A DNA stretch of 46,314 bases from Peptostreptococcus sp. MV1 (GTDB taxonomy: Bacteria > Bacillota > Clostridia > Peptostreptococcales > Peptostreptococcaceae). A model generated the notes under the pieces. That model was not told the DNA's origin, ran no database searches, and saw nothing but the letters and a program-made list of their open reading frames with translations. The DNA lies in contig NZ_JRNB01000047.1 in the NCBI RefSeq assembly GCF_000758885.1, positions 1-46,314 on the forward strand, read 5' to 3'. A program made the translations under genes and the position numbers. Each line of letters begins with the position of its first letter. Positions within the stretch are counted from its first letter, which is position 1. Positions 1 through 6,859 of the stretch are shown here, piece by piece.

Positions 1-95
1 CTTACGACTTTGAAAGCATTTTTGTTACCATCAACGCTATATATTATAGAACCATTTATTATTAACCTATAATATATTGTTGAGACAACTAGTAT

Positions 96-128
96 AAAAG
101 CATGGATTGAAATTAGCCCATGCTTTTT
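96..128 (+). terminator. Rho-independent terminator ahead of the agr module
   Basis: A 10-base stem (AAAAGCATGG against CCCATGCTTTT, nearly perfect) closes an 11-base loop and runs into a T tract. It probably ends a gene upstream of the window and insulates the agr promoter that follows. Confidence 0.75.
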
Positions 129-149
129 ATGTCATTTATGTGGTTTTTT

Positions 150-180
150 TTGACAAGTTTAAAAAAAATACGAGTAATAT
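150..180 (+). promoter_or_regulatory. Likely promoter of agrDB
   Basis: A consensus -35 TTGACA (150-155) is followed after 19 bases by TAATAT (175-180); alternative -10 boxes (TATGAT at 179-184) lie a few bases on. The surrounding 126-220 segment, including the SD-containing leader, recurs in diverged form at 1766-1875. That suggests a shared regulator, for example an AgrA-like response regulator. No such regulator gene is in the window. Confidence 0.55.
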
Positions 181-224
181 GATATGATATCATATATAAT
201 TTACCAAAATATGGAGGATATTAA

Positions 225-359
225 GTGAAGAAAAGGATTTTTAACATGATAACATATTTATCACTATTTTTTGTGATTTTGGGTGCAAACTCAACCTGTT
301 CTTTTTTTATTTTTCAAGATAAGGAAAGTCCAGAAATAAAAAAATTTAGAAGATTTTAG
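225..359 (+). CDS. agrD: AgrD-like cyclic autoinducer peptide precursor
   Basis: A 44-residue peptide starting with GTG, with SD GGAGG 7 bases upstream. It has the three-part AgrD design: a basic, amphipathic N-terminus (KKRIFNMITYLSLFFVILG), a core around Cys25 (ANSTCSFFIF), and a charged C-terminal tail with a Pro (QDKESPEIKKFRRF). The core resembles staphylococcal AgrD (STC followed by hydrophobics). The mature product should be a thiolactone from Cys25 to Ile29 or Phe30, made by AgrB and secreted as a quorum signal; the exact ends are inferred. It lies one base before agrB. It is too short for ordinary gene callers. Confidence 0.85.
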   Translation: MKKRIFNMITYLSLFFVILGANSTCSFFIFQDKESPEIKKFRRF

Positions 360-360
360 C

Positions 361-789
361 GTGAAAGATATGGTTGAATTAATTTTAGAAAAATTAATTT
401 TATATTCTTGTATAGAAAATAGCGAAATAGAAATATATAGGTATGGACTAAGAAAATTAATCAACTCTATATTAAATTTTTTAATAATAATTATTATCGG
501 AATAATTTATGATGAATTTTTTATTGCCATACTGTATGCATTTTCGTATATACTGTTAAGAAGATATTCAGGAGGATACCATTCGAAAAGTTTAATAAAT
601 TGTTATATTTTTTCAACACTAAAAATAATTTTTGTTTTAAATGTAATATATTATATAAATGTTTATAAAATAAACACTTTTTCTATAACTCTTATTTCAT
701 CTATAGTTATACTATTTTTATCACCAGTTGAGTGTAAAAATAAAAGGTTAGATCAAGATGAAAAAAAGTATATAAAAATAAATCTATGA
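361..789 (+). CDS. agrB: AgrB peptidase/exporter, N-terminal part (frame-disrupted)
   Basis: AgrB is a membrane cysteine protease that trims the AgrD tail and helps close the thiolactone ring. This 142-residue ORF has the family core RRYSGGYH..(S/A)K...NC, giving catalytic His74 and Cys81 with the seven-residue spacing known from S. aureus AgrB (His77/Cys84). Several hydrophobic segments follow, then the SPVE..NK.LD motif. The family is normally about 190 residues. Here the frame stops early, and the missing C-terminal helices are encoded by the overlapping ORF at 786-938 in the -1 frame. The start is GTG one base after the agrD stop; an in-frame ATG at 370 is an alternative. No strong SD is visible, so translation is probably coupled to agrD. 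Confidence 0.85.
   Translation: MKDMVELILEKLILYSCIENSEIEIYRYGLRKLINSILNFLIIIIIGIIYDEFFIAILYAFSYILLRRYSGGYHSKSLINCYIFSTLKIIFVLNVIYYINVYKINTFSITLISSIVILFLSPVECKNKRLDQDEKKYIKINL
762..768 (+). other. A AAA AAG slippery heptamer at the agrB frame break
   Basis: In the frame of agrB the sequence reads gaA AAA AAG, the most shift-prone bacterial heptamer (as in E. coli dnaX). A -1 slip here continues through 768-938 and yields a 192-residue protein, the normal AgrB length. The run is A7 (761-767), so transcriptional slippage, a real one-base deletion or a read error are equal alternatives. Confidence 0.5.
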
Positions 790-938
790 GAGTTACTTTA
801 TTTATATACCTAATATATCTATTGGTATATTTTACTAACAATTATATATCAACAACTTTTTCCGTGTCTATATTTGTGGTAGCTTTTTTAACTATTTTGG
901 GTAAAATAGACTCTAATCTAATAACGAAACGCTATTAA
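786..938 (+). CDS. agrB: AgrB C-terminal part in the -1 frame
   Basis: A 50-residue hydrophobic ORF (two probable membrane helices, then a basic end) whose ATG overlaps the stop of the upstream ORF as ATGA. It matches in character and length what is missing from the C-terminus of AgrB. It may be reached by -1 frameshifting at 762-768, translated separately by coupling, or be the tail of a broken gene. Read alone it has no recognisable domain. Confidence 0.6.
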   Translation: MRVTLFIYLIYLLVYFTNNYISTTFSVSIFVVAFLTILGKIDSNLITKRY

Positions 939-1080
939 TAGTTGAAATTATATTTTATATTTTTAGGAGGATTTTATGAAAGTTAAAAATGTTTATTGTT
1001 AGAAATAATATAAGTAAAAAACTTCAAAAAATATTTATTGCAAATCTGGAAACCTATTTGTTTTAATGAGGAGGAAACGT
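939..1080 (+). other. Short region with SD-led mini-ORFs, no recognised gene
   Basis: An AGGAGG precedes an 8-codon ORF (976-1002, MKVKNVYC), and a 25-codon ORF overlaps it in another frame (989 onward). Neither resembles a known family. They may be remnants of an agr-linked peptide or regulator gene. A second strong SD (GAGGAGG, about 1068-1074) serves the broken peptide gene at 1081. Confidence 0.3.
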
Positions 1081-1228
1081 ATGAAAAAGAATTGGAAACA
1101 AACTACACTTAAGGCGTCATCAGTATTACTTGCAACGACACTATTAATTGGATTTTGTCGAACTTAGATGGGACATACATGTAGCAGGATATGTTTATCG
1201 ATATTACGGATGGTTTTACCAGACCTAG
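1081..1228 (+). pseudogene. Broken small secreted peptide (bacteriocin-like)
   Basis: A strong SD and ATG open a 28-codon frame with a clear signal peptide (MKKNWKQTTLKASSVLLATT...), stopping at 1165-1167. One frame over, from 1157 to the stop at 1226-1228, lies an aromatic-rich tail (RWDIHVAGYVYRYYGWFYQT). Removing one T from the TTTT run near 1153-1156 would join them into a peptide of about 48 residues. The pattern of W, G, VY, YY and aromatic pairs after a signal peptide faintly recalls lactococcin 972-type bacteriocins, but the match is too weak to assign. The ABC transporter genes downstream fit a secreted-peptide cluster. Confidence 0.4.
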
Positions 1229-1246
1229 AGACTATGAGGTGTTAGT

Positions 1247-1441
1247 ATGAATCAGTTCATTCAAATAATGGAGTTAATATTTAATAATACAAAATATTTA
1301 TTAGTGATTTCTATAGTGATATTAATATTGGGGTCAACAGCATTAAGAGATAATAAGATATTTAAAAAGATTTCAAAAGTTTTTATAATAGTATGTATAA
1401 TTATCCTAGTGTTGTATGTACTGTATTTATTGATAAAATAA
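1247..1441 (+). CDS. Small two-helix membrane protein, unknown
   Basis: A 64-residue protein, almost entirely two transmembrane segments (about residues 17-30 and 43-63) joined by a short basic loop (RDNKIFKKISK). A GAGGTG SD sits just upstream of ATG. I do not recognise a family. Its place after a broken secreted-peptide gene and before an ABC transporter would fit an immunity or accessory protein, but this is inference from position only. Codon use is very AT-rich like its neighbours. Confidence 0.55.
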   Translation: MNQFIQIMELIFNNTKYLLVISIVILILGSTALRDNKIFKKISKVFIIVCIIILVLYVLYLLIK

Positions 1442-1493
1442 TCGTTAAATAAATATACAATAAAAAAATATAATAGGTTTCTATATGATAAAG

Positions 1494-1521
1494 TTTGGCT
1501 TGGTGGTTTTACCAAGCCAAA
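1494..1521 (+). repeat. Perfect 10-bp inverted repeat
   Basis: TTTGGCTTGG and CCAAGCCAAA enclose an 8-base loop (TGGTTTTA). The stem is strong but lacks a T tract behind it, so it is either a weak terminator for the 1247 gene or part of the RNA structure that follows. Confidence 0.6.
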
Positions 1522-1690
1522 TTTGCAGTATGGCGGGCATGCCGTCAGTCTGTGGTGAAAGTCCACGTAGGGCAAGGTAATTAAAATAGTATCCTACGGA
1601 TATAAGAGCTTTAGGGATTTTAAGGCAAGAATAATGCTAATGGAAAAGTATAAGATACAAAAGGGCAGCAACTATAGTTATAAGTTTACT
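1522..1690 (+). mobile_element. Group II intron-like RNA fragment
   Basis: This stretch is much richer in G and structured motifs than its surroundings. It contains GGCGGGCATGCC, then CAGTCTGTGGTGAAAGTCCA, GGGCAAGG, and further on AAGGCAAGAATAATGCTAATG. These resemble, from memory, the domain I start of bacterial group II introns (GGTGAAAGTCC with a flanking stem). There is no intron-encoded reverse transcriptase and no recognisable domain V within the island, so it would be a 5' remnant. A degenerate non-coding RNA of another kind is the alternative. A covariance-model search would decide. Confidence 0.4.
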
Positions 1691-1765
1691 ACATAATTTA
1701 ATAAATTTTATTAATTTAAAGTATCAGCAACATTATTTGATATAGAACTTAAATTAGTATATGTT

Positions 1766-1875
1766 TTTTATGTCATTTTTAGGGGATTTTTTGAAAATTT
1801 TGACAAAAAATACAACAATATGTTAAAATGTTATATATAACAAATAGTAATAAGAAAATTATGGAGGATATTAAA
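1766..1875 (+). promoter_or_regulatory. Second copy of the agr promoter/leader, ahead of the permease
   Basis: TTTTATGTCATTT...GG.TTTTTTGA..., an AAAAAATAC block, an AATATG block, TATATATAA and finally TATGGAGGATATTAA match 126-223 in the same order. The -35 is TTGACA (1800-1805) and the -10 is TAAAAT (1824-1829), spaced 18 bases. The copied SD is followed only by tiny reading frames, so the agrD-like ORF expected behind it is missing or degraded. The promoter probably drives the permease at 2004. Confidence 0.6.
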
Positions 1876-2003
1876 ACAAAAATGTGGCCCTAATGTTAGA
1901 AGATGCGCATATGGCACTGATAAGTATTAGAAGAGTTAATATAATAGGTGGTTTTTATCACATATTATGTTTTATGAACAGTTAGTTACTAGGAGATGAT
2001 TTT

Positions 2004-4436
2004 ATGAATATGTATATTTTGGGGTTGAAGTATATAAAAAGTCACGTAAAAAGAGTTATATATTTGAGTATAATCATAGTATTTTCACTGGTAAGTTTAG
2101 TTTCAATGTCTATTGCCACTAAAAGCCAAATGATAAATGCAAAAAAATTTATCGATGAAAATTCAGCACTCTATGGAGCTGTAGCAAATAATATAGATAA
2201 AACAACACTAGAGAATATAGAAAATAGTAAACGTGTAGATAAGGTATATCAAACAAAAAATATAGGAGAATTCATTGAGAACAATGGCAAGATATTACAT
2301 TTAGAAGAGTATAACAAAAAGGTGAATGAAATTAGTAAACTTAAGCTGGTTTTGGGGAGATTACCATTTAATGACGAGGAAGCCATATTGTTAGACGGGA
2401 CTGGAAATCATAAAATCGGAGACTATATCGATGGAGTTGTAAAAGTAAACTATGAAGAAAATGGAATCAACAAAATTAGGTGTATTTCAAAAAAGATCAA
2501 AATAACTGGCATAGTATATAATAAGATTAAGTCAACTGAGATGAGAGGGATGGATCAATTATATATTAAAATGGGAGATGGTTTTAAAAATATAATTCCA
2601 GACAAATTTAACGCATATATTAGTTTTAAGACTGGATTTAAGGATCCAGAGGGTGAATCTTATGGATTAAATACAGAATTAGACTTACCTCAAAATCTAG
2701 TCATATATAATAAAATATTAACAAATACGGAAAATACATATAAGCAATTTTTTATTGCTTCACCAGACACAAAAAATTTAATTTTAGCAGGTATACTATT
2801 TCCCTTAGTTTTCTTGTTTATTGCATCTAGAGATGTATTTGCAGATGCTGCCCTTCTTAGGGTTGTAGGGTCAAGTAAGAAAAAAGTATTTTTTATCTTT
2901 GGTTTAGAAAAAGTACTAATTATATTAATTAGTAATATTATTAGCTTTATTTTATCATATTATGCATCGTTAATTTATATGAAAAAAGTAAATTTCACCT
3001 TGTTTTCAGACGATCTATTTAGACTTATGGATAAAAGTATACATATGGATTATAGAACCTACATAATTTCCTTTATTATTTCGATTATACCTTTTGCAAT
3101 TGTTTTCTTATATGAATTTTATGTGATAAATAATTTAAGTGTAGTCGATTTAACTAACTATAACCATAGAAGAAAAAAAATCAATAGAATCTTACTAAGA
3201 CCAACTACAAAAATACATAAGAAACTATTATTAATAAATATACAAAAAAATGCTATATATTTGATGGTACCGGTTATTATGTTGAGCTTATCACTGTCTA
3301 GATATGTAATTAATATTAATAAAGATTATTTCGATAAGAATGTTGATTCTTCAGTAAATTTTCTTATGGGAAGAGAATATAACATTACAAACCTAAGTAA
3401 TGTTTATAGACCAAAATCTAACTTGAATGATAGAAATATAGGTAGGATTAGAGATGATAATAGAATTAAAAATATCGTTACTAAATCTAGTAAAGGGGCC
3501 TATTTTATCAGTGATGGAAAGATGTTCAATGAATACTTTTTAAACGATAGAGATTTAAATGGTAGAGAAATAGAAACAGTTATCACAGGAGTAGATGATA
3601 ACTTCCTAATAAAAAATGGATTTATAACAAATAATAAATTTAAATCGACTTTAGAATACCCGGTAGCCTATCTTAGATCGAAGGTCTATAATAAATTAGA
3701 AACGAAGATGATACCAACTATGAAAAATATAAAAGTTGGGGATGTAATAAAGATCAAAGTTGCCCAATACTCCAATGGAAGAGAAGCCTACAAAACGAAA
3801 AAAATTATTGTTGGTGGATTTATTGATGATTTAAAATGGTCAAGAAAAGTAGTTTCACAGTTGCTACTTCCTGAAATAATCACTGATACAGATAATTTTA
3901 AGAAATTAGTAGGATATGGAGGTGCTGATGAAATAAATTTCAATTATAATGGCAATAGTAAAAATCTAAGAGCACATATGGATAAAGTGTTAGGAAAGAA
4001 TAACTACAAAATTATATCCGAAACCGAATTTAAGCATATTGATCAATATGAGCATAGATTATTAATGAAAAATATTATTGTAAATAGTATTTATATTTCA
4101 GTGCTGTCAATAATAACAATATATACAAGCTTAAATATGATTTTTGAACAAAGAAAAAGAGAAAATACTATAATGAGGCATATTGGTCTATCGAAAAAGA
4201 ATATGATACTTATGTATATCAAGGAGAGTGTATTCTGGGCGATATTTTCAGGGGTAATAATGTTTGGAATAGTATCGTATAAATCAATTCATGACTACTT
4301 AGTTAATATAAAATATCTTGGTGACGGATATAAAATGATATTTAGTTTTGAGACGGTATCATTAGCAACATTATATGTAAGTGTATTGTTTGTTTTGGTT
4401 TTTATTGTGGTTTTAAAAAAGAGGATTGAAGAGTAG
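2004..4436 (+). CDS. ABC transporter permease, FtsX/MacB type
   Basis: An 810-residue membrane protein with a clear AGGAG SD. It has an N-terminal helix (about 18-40) and an extracytoplasmic region up to about 255. A first FtsX block of three helices follows (about 255-375), then another helix near 415-430, a second extracytoplasmic region and a final three-helix FtsX block (about 688-805, with RHIGLSKK before it). This doubled-FtsX plan belongs to exporters or resistance pumps for peptides and lipids that pair with LolD-like ATPases. The partner ATPase is at 4669. The adjacent agr and peptide remnants suggest a role in peptide export or self-protection. The substrate is unknown. Confidence 0.85.
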   Translation: MNMYILGLKYIKSHVKRVIYLSIIIVFSLVSLVSMSIATKSQMINAKKFIDENSALYGAVANNIDKTTLENIENSKRVDKVYQTKNIGEFIENNGKILHLEEYNKKVNEISKLKLVLGRLPFNDEEAILLDGTGNHKIGDYIDGVVKVNYEENGINKIRCISKKIKITGIVYNKIKSTEMRGMDQLYIKMGDGFKNIIPDKFNAYISFKTGFKDPEGESYGLNTELDLPQNLVIYNKILTNTENTYKQFFIASPDTKNLILAGILFPLVFLFIASRDVFADAALLRVVGSSKKKVFFIFGLEKVLIILISNIISFILSYYASLIYMKKVNFTLFSDDLFRLMDKSIHMDYRTYIISFIISIIPFAIVFLYEFYVINNLSVVDLTNYNHRRKKINRILLRPTTKIHKKLLLINIQKNAIYLMVPVIMLSLSLSRYVININKDYFDKNVDSSVNFLMGREYNITNLSNVYRPKSNLNDRNIGRIRDDNRIKNIVTKSSKGAYFISDGKMFNEYFLNDRDLNGREIETVITGVDDNFLIKNGFITNNKFKSTLEYPVAYLRSKVYNKLETKMIPTMKNIKVGDVIKIKVAQYSNGREAYKTKKIIVGGFIDDLKWSRKVVSQLLLPEIITDTDNFKKLVGYGGADEINFNYNGNSKNLRAHMDKVLGKNNYKIISETEFKHIDQYEHRLLMKNIIVNSIYISVLSIITIYTSLNMIFEQRKRENTIMRHIGLSKKNMILMYIKESVFWAIFSGVIMFGIVSYKSIHDYLVNIKYLGDGYKMIFSFETVSLATLYVSVLFVLVFIVVLKKRIEE

Positions 4437-4505
4437 AATATTATACATTAAAATAAATAATATGTAGTTAAATAAATTATTAATATATGATTTAGGAGAG
4501 GTGTA

Positions 4506-4607
4506 ATGTTATTAGTTGCTATTATAGATACTGGTGTTGATTTTTTTGATGAAGAAGTTTTCGAACATAATTGTAATAAAATGAAATTGATTTTTGGAAT
4601 TGAATAA
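4506..4607 (+). pseudogene. N-terminal stub of an S8 (subtilisin-like) protease
   Basis: After a good SD (AGGAGAGG), ATG opens a 33-residue frame beginning MLLVAIIDTGVDF. VAIIDTGVD is the hallmark catalytic-Asp motif of S8 proteases. The His and Ser motifs are absent: the frame ends after GIE and no continuation is seen in any frame before the ATPase gene. It is therefore a truncated remnant. Subtilases beside ABC exporters commonly process secreted peptides, so the original operon may have been permease - protease - ATPase. Confidence 0.6.
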
Positions 4608-4668
4608 TACTTGTGTTGTTGAATTATGAAAGTGTTGAAATTTTTAGTATTTAAACGAGGGATAAACT

Positions 4669-5346
4669 ATGAAAAAATTATTAGCAAATAACATAAAAAA
4701 ATATTATGGAAAAGACGATTGTATAGTAAAGGCGGTTGACGATATTTCTTTAGAAATTGAATGTGGAAAGTTTACTTCAATTGTAGGTACATCGGGTAGT
4801 GGAAAATCAACATTGCTTCACTGTATGGCTGGCCTTGATAAACCAACATTTGGAAATGTGTATCTAGGAGAGAATGATATTTATGCACTGAGTGATGATG
4901 AGTTATCTAAAATAAGGAGACAAGAATTCGGGTTTATATTCCAAAGTTTTAATCTCATACCTGTACTTAATGTTTATGACAATATTGTTTTACCAATACA
5001 CTTAGATAATAAAAAAGAAGACGAGGCTTATATTAATAATTTAATAGTACAGATGGGGCTAGAAGATCAAATAAAAAAGTATCCAAATGAATTGTCAGGT
5101 GGTCAGCAACAGAGAGTAGCAATTGCAAGAGCGTTATCAAACAAACCATCAGTAATATTTGCTGATGAACCAACAGGAAATCTTGATAGCAAAACGACTG
5201 ATGAAGTTATGGAGATACTTACAAGAGCAGTGAGTGAGTTTAATCAAACGCTTGTTATGATAACACATGATAATGAAATTGCAAAAAGAGCGAATAGGAT
5301 AATTACGATAAGAGATGGGAAGATACTAAATGATACAAAAAAGTAA
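4669..5346 (+). CDS. ABC transporter ATP-binding protein, LolD/MacB type
   Basis: A 225-residue ATPase with Walker A GTSGSGKST (40-48), Q-loop FQSFN (Gln92), signature LSGGQ (142-146), Walker B VIFADE (162-167), a D-loop (NLD) and the switch His200 (MITHD). Length and the Q-rich signature (LSGGQQQR) fit the LolD/MacB/BceA group, which works with FtsX-type permeases, so its partner is the 2004-4436 protein. It lies 232 bases after the permease, with the protease stub between them. SD GAGGG precedes ATG. Confidence 0.92.
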   Translation: MKKLLANNIKKYYGKDDCIVKAVDDISLEIECGKFTSIVGTSGSGKSTLLHCMAGLDKPTFGNVYLGENDIYALSDDELSKIRRQEFGFIFQSFNLIPVLNVYDNIVLPIHLDNKKEDEAYINNLIVQMGLEDQIKKYPNELSGGQQQRVAIARALSNKPSVIFADEPTGNLDSKTTDEVMEILTRAVSEFNQTLVMITHDNEIAKRANRIITIRDGKILNDTKK

Positions 5347-5558
5347 TGTTAAACGATTTTTAGGGTTCGTTTATACAAATAGGGTCTATGTAAAAAAGTC
5401 TGTAAAATTGTAGGTCCTTCTATGGTAAAATTGGTACTATAGTGAAGATGTGATTCATCCCAGTTTAGTATAATATTTCTTTGAGTGGTGGAAGATAATT
5501 GTTCTATAGGGTATAATATACTTATTGAAAGTTGAGGCTTGAAAGGAGAATTTTAGAT

Positions 5559-5822
5559 ATGAATATTGATGATATTTTTGCTTTGTTTGCTGAGAATAAG
5601 GCTAAGGGTTTGGAGGCTAATGCCCAGGAGAATGTTGATTTGGCTGGTCGTTTGCATGAGACTCTTTGTGATTATGGTTTTGACTACCCTATGGCTATAT
5701 TTTCGACTATTGGCCAGAGTTATGTACAGAATATTGAGATGAAAAATAAGATTGATAAATTTGGAGAGGGAACAGCCCAGTACGTGTGTGATGCCATTCA
5801 GGAGTATGTGGGTTGGCTGTAG
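5559..5822 (+). CDS. Conserved-looking small protein, unknown
   Basis: An acidic, soluble 87-residue protein (MNIDDIFALFAENKAKG...EYVGWL) predicted to be mostly helical. The ATG at 5559 is chosen because AAAGGAGAA stands 9 bases upstream; a TTG at 5532 would add nine residues but has no SD. It is followed by a strong terminator and is monocistronic. Codon use shifts toward the chromosomal average compared with the AT-rich genes before it. I do not recognise the family. Confidence 0.7.
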   Translation: MNIDDIFALFAENKAKGLEANAQENVDLAGRLHETLCDYGFDYPMAIFSTIGQSYVQNIEMKNKIDKFGEGTAQYVCDAIQEYVGWL

Positions 5823-5871
5823 ATAATATATTCGTGACTACAGAGTTTAGGTTGTTGATAGTAGACAACAA

Positions 5872-5903
5872 AGCCCCAGGATATGACCATCCTAGGGCTT
5901 TTT
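5872..5903 (+). terminator. Terminator after the 5559 gene
   Basis: AGCCCCAGGAT and ATCCTAGGGCT form an 11-base stem with one mismatch and a 6-base loop, followed by TTTTT. It separates this gene from the convergent rsmG. Confidence 0.85.
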
Positions 5904-5976
5904 AAATTTTTGTGGGATTATTTGTTATCTCATAGGTATGAGAAAAAGTCTGTTTGTTTACCTTACTATGAAGAGA

Positions 5977-6705
5977 CTATAGTGGATTTTTTGAAGGTTT
6001 GCCAGCTCTTCTTGGATATTTTGCTGGTGTTTTTTCCTCCTTCTTAAATACCAATATATTGTGTTTTAGCTCTTGGTCAGGCAGGATGACGTTTATTTTT
6101 TCGACTAGTCTTACTCCGAGTAATTTCATTGCATTTTTTGCTTGTCCTAATTCAATATCTACACTTGGTCCCTTTAGGCATATAAAGAATCCACCGATTT
6201 TTACATATGGCACGCATAGTTCTAATAAGACTGGTAGACTGGCCACGGCTCTGGCAGTTGCTATGTCGTATTTTTCCCTGTGTTCTGGTTTTTGGGCTAT
6301 ATCTTCTGCCCTTCCATGGACATACTCTATTTCATTTAATCCTAGCTCTTGACCTACAGTTTTTAGGAAGTTGATCCTCTTGTTTAGTGAATCTAGTAGG
6401 GTTAGTTTAATTTTAGGATTGCATATTTTTAAGGGGAGACCTGGAAACCCAGCCCCTGTACCAACGTCTATGACAGACAGGTCATCAGCTATGTAGCCAT
6501 TTTTGAATATGGCAACTGAGTCCAAGAAGTGTTTTATATAGACTTCTCTTTGTTCTGTGATACCTGTCAGGTTCATATGTTGATTGTACTCTACTAGAAT
6601 TTGTCTGTATTTTTCAAACCTATCTAGCATGGTTTCGTCTACATTGATTGAAAAATCAACTAGTCTATTTTTTAGTAGTTCTATATTTTCAATGTTTTGA
6701 TTCAT
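5977..6705 (-). CDS. rsmG: 16S rRNA (guanine527-N7)-methyltransferase RsmG
   Basis: RsmG methylates N7 of G527 in the 530 loop of 16S rRNA using SAM. The 242-residue protein has YNQHMNLTGIT near residues 40-50, the SAM-binding motif VIDVGTGAGFPG (79-89), and downstream ATARAVASL typical of GidB. ATG at 6705 is preferred over the in-frame GTG at 6717 because GAGG lies 7 bases before it. It follows mnmG on the same strand, the usual mnmE-mnmG-rsmG order. Here a transposon remnant of about 100 bases intervenes. The C-terminus is a short basic tail (PRRAGKPSKN). Confidence 0.95.
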   Translation of the reverse strand: MNQNIENIELLKNRLVDFSINVDETMLDRFEKYRQILVEYNQHMNLTGITEQREVYIKHFLDSVAIFKNGYIADDLSVIDVGTGAGFPGLPLKICNPKIKLTLLDSLNKRINFLKTVGQELGLNEIEYVHGRAEDIAQKPEHREKYDIATARAVASLPVLLELCVPYVKIGGFFICLKGPSVDIELGQAKNAMKLLGVRLVEKINVILPDQELKHNILVFKKEEKTPAKYPRRAGKPSKNPL

Positions 6706-6764
6706 TTTTTTCCTCACTAAATTATTTATCTTAATGAAATTTCTATAACCTTTTTATTGAAATT

Positions 6765-6859
6765 GTGAATTACCCATAGTCTAAAGCCTATGGGCTTCCT
6801 GCTTCGCTGATCTCGCAACCTACTATCTCCACAGGCGTTAATTCGGACAGTCCCTGCCC
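6765..6859 (-). mobile_element. IS605-family remnant: TnpB C-terminus and right end
   Basis: Read on the minus strand, 6859-6788 encodes [20 protein letters not shown] then GSP and a stop, which looks like the end of a TnpB/OrfB protein. It runs straight into a hairpin (CCCATAG at 6773-6779 with CTATGGG at 6788-6794) and a GTAATTCAC end, the layout of IS200/IS605 right ends, where the omega RNA also lies. All catalytic parts of TnpB are missing. The first base of the remnant is shared with the mnmG stop codon. Confidence 0.7.

Noticed and set aside
1911-1985. 25-codon ORF (MALISIRRVN...) before the permease
   Set aside because: No SD, no recognisable features beyond hydrophobicity, and it lies in a region of degraded peptide genes.
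5532-5558. Upstream TTG start for the 5559 gene
   Set aside because: No SD at proper spacing, while AAAGGAGAA is well placed for the ATG at 5559.
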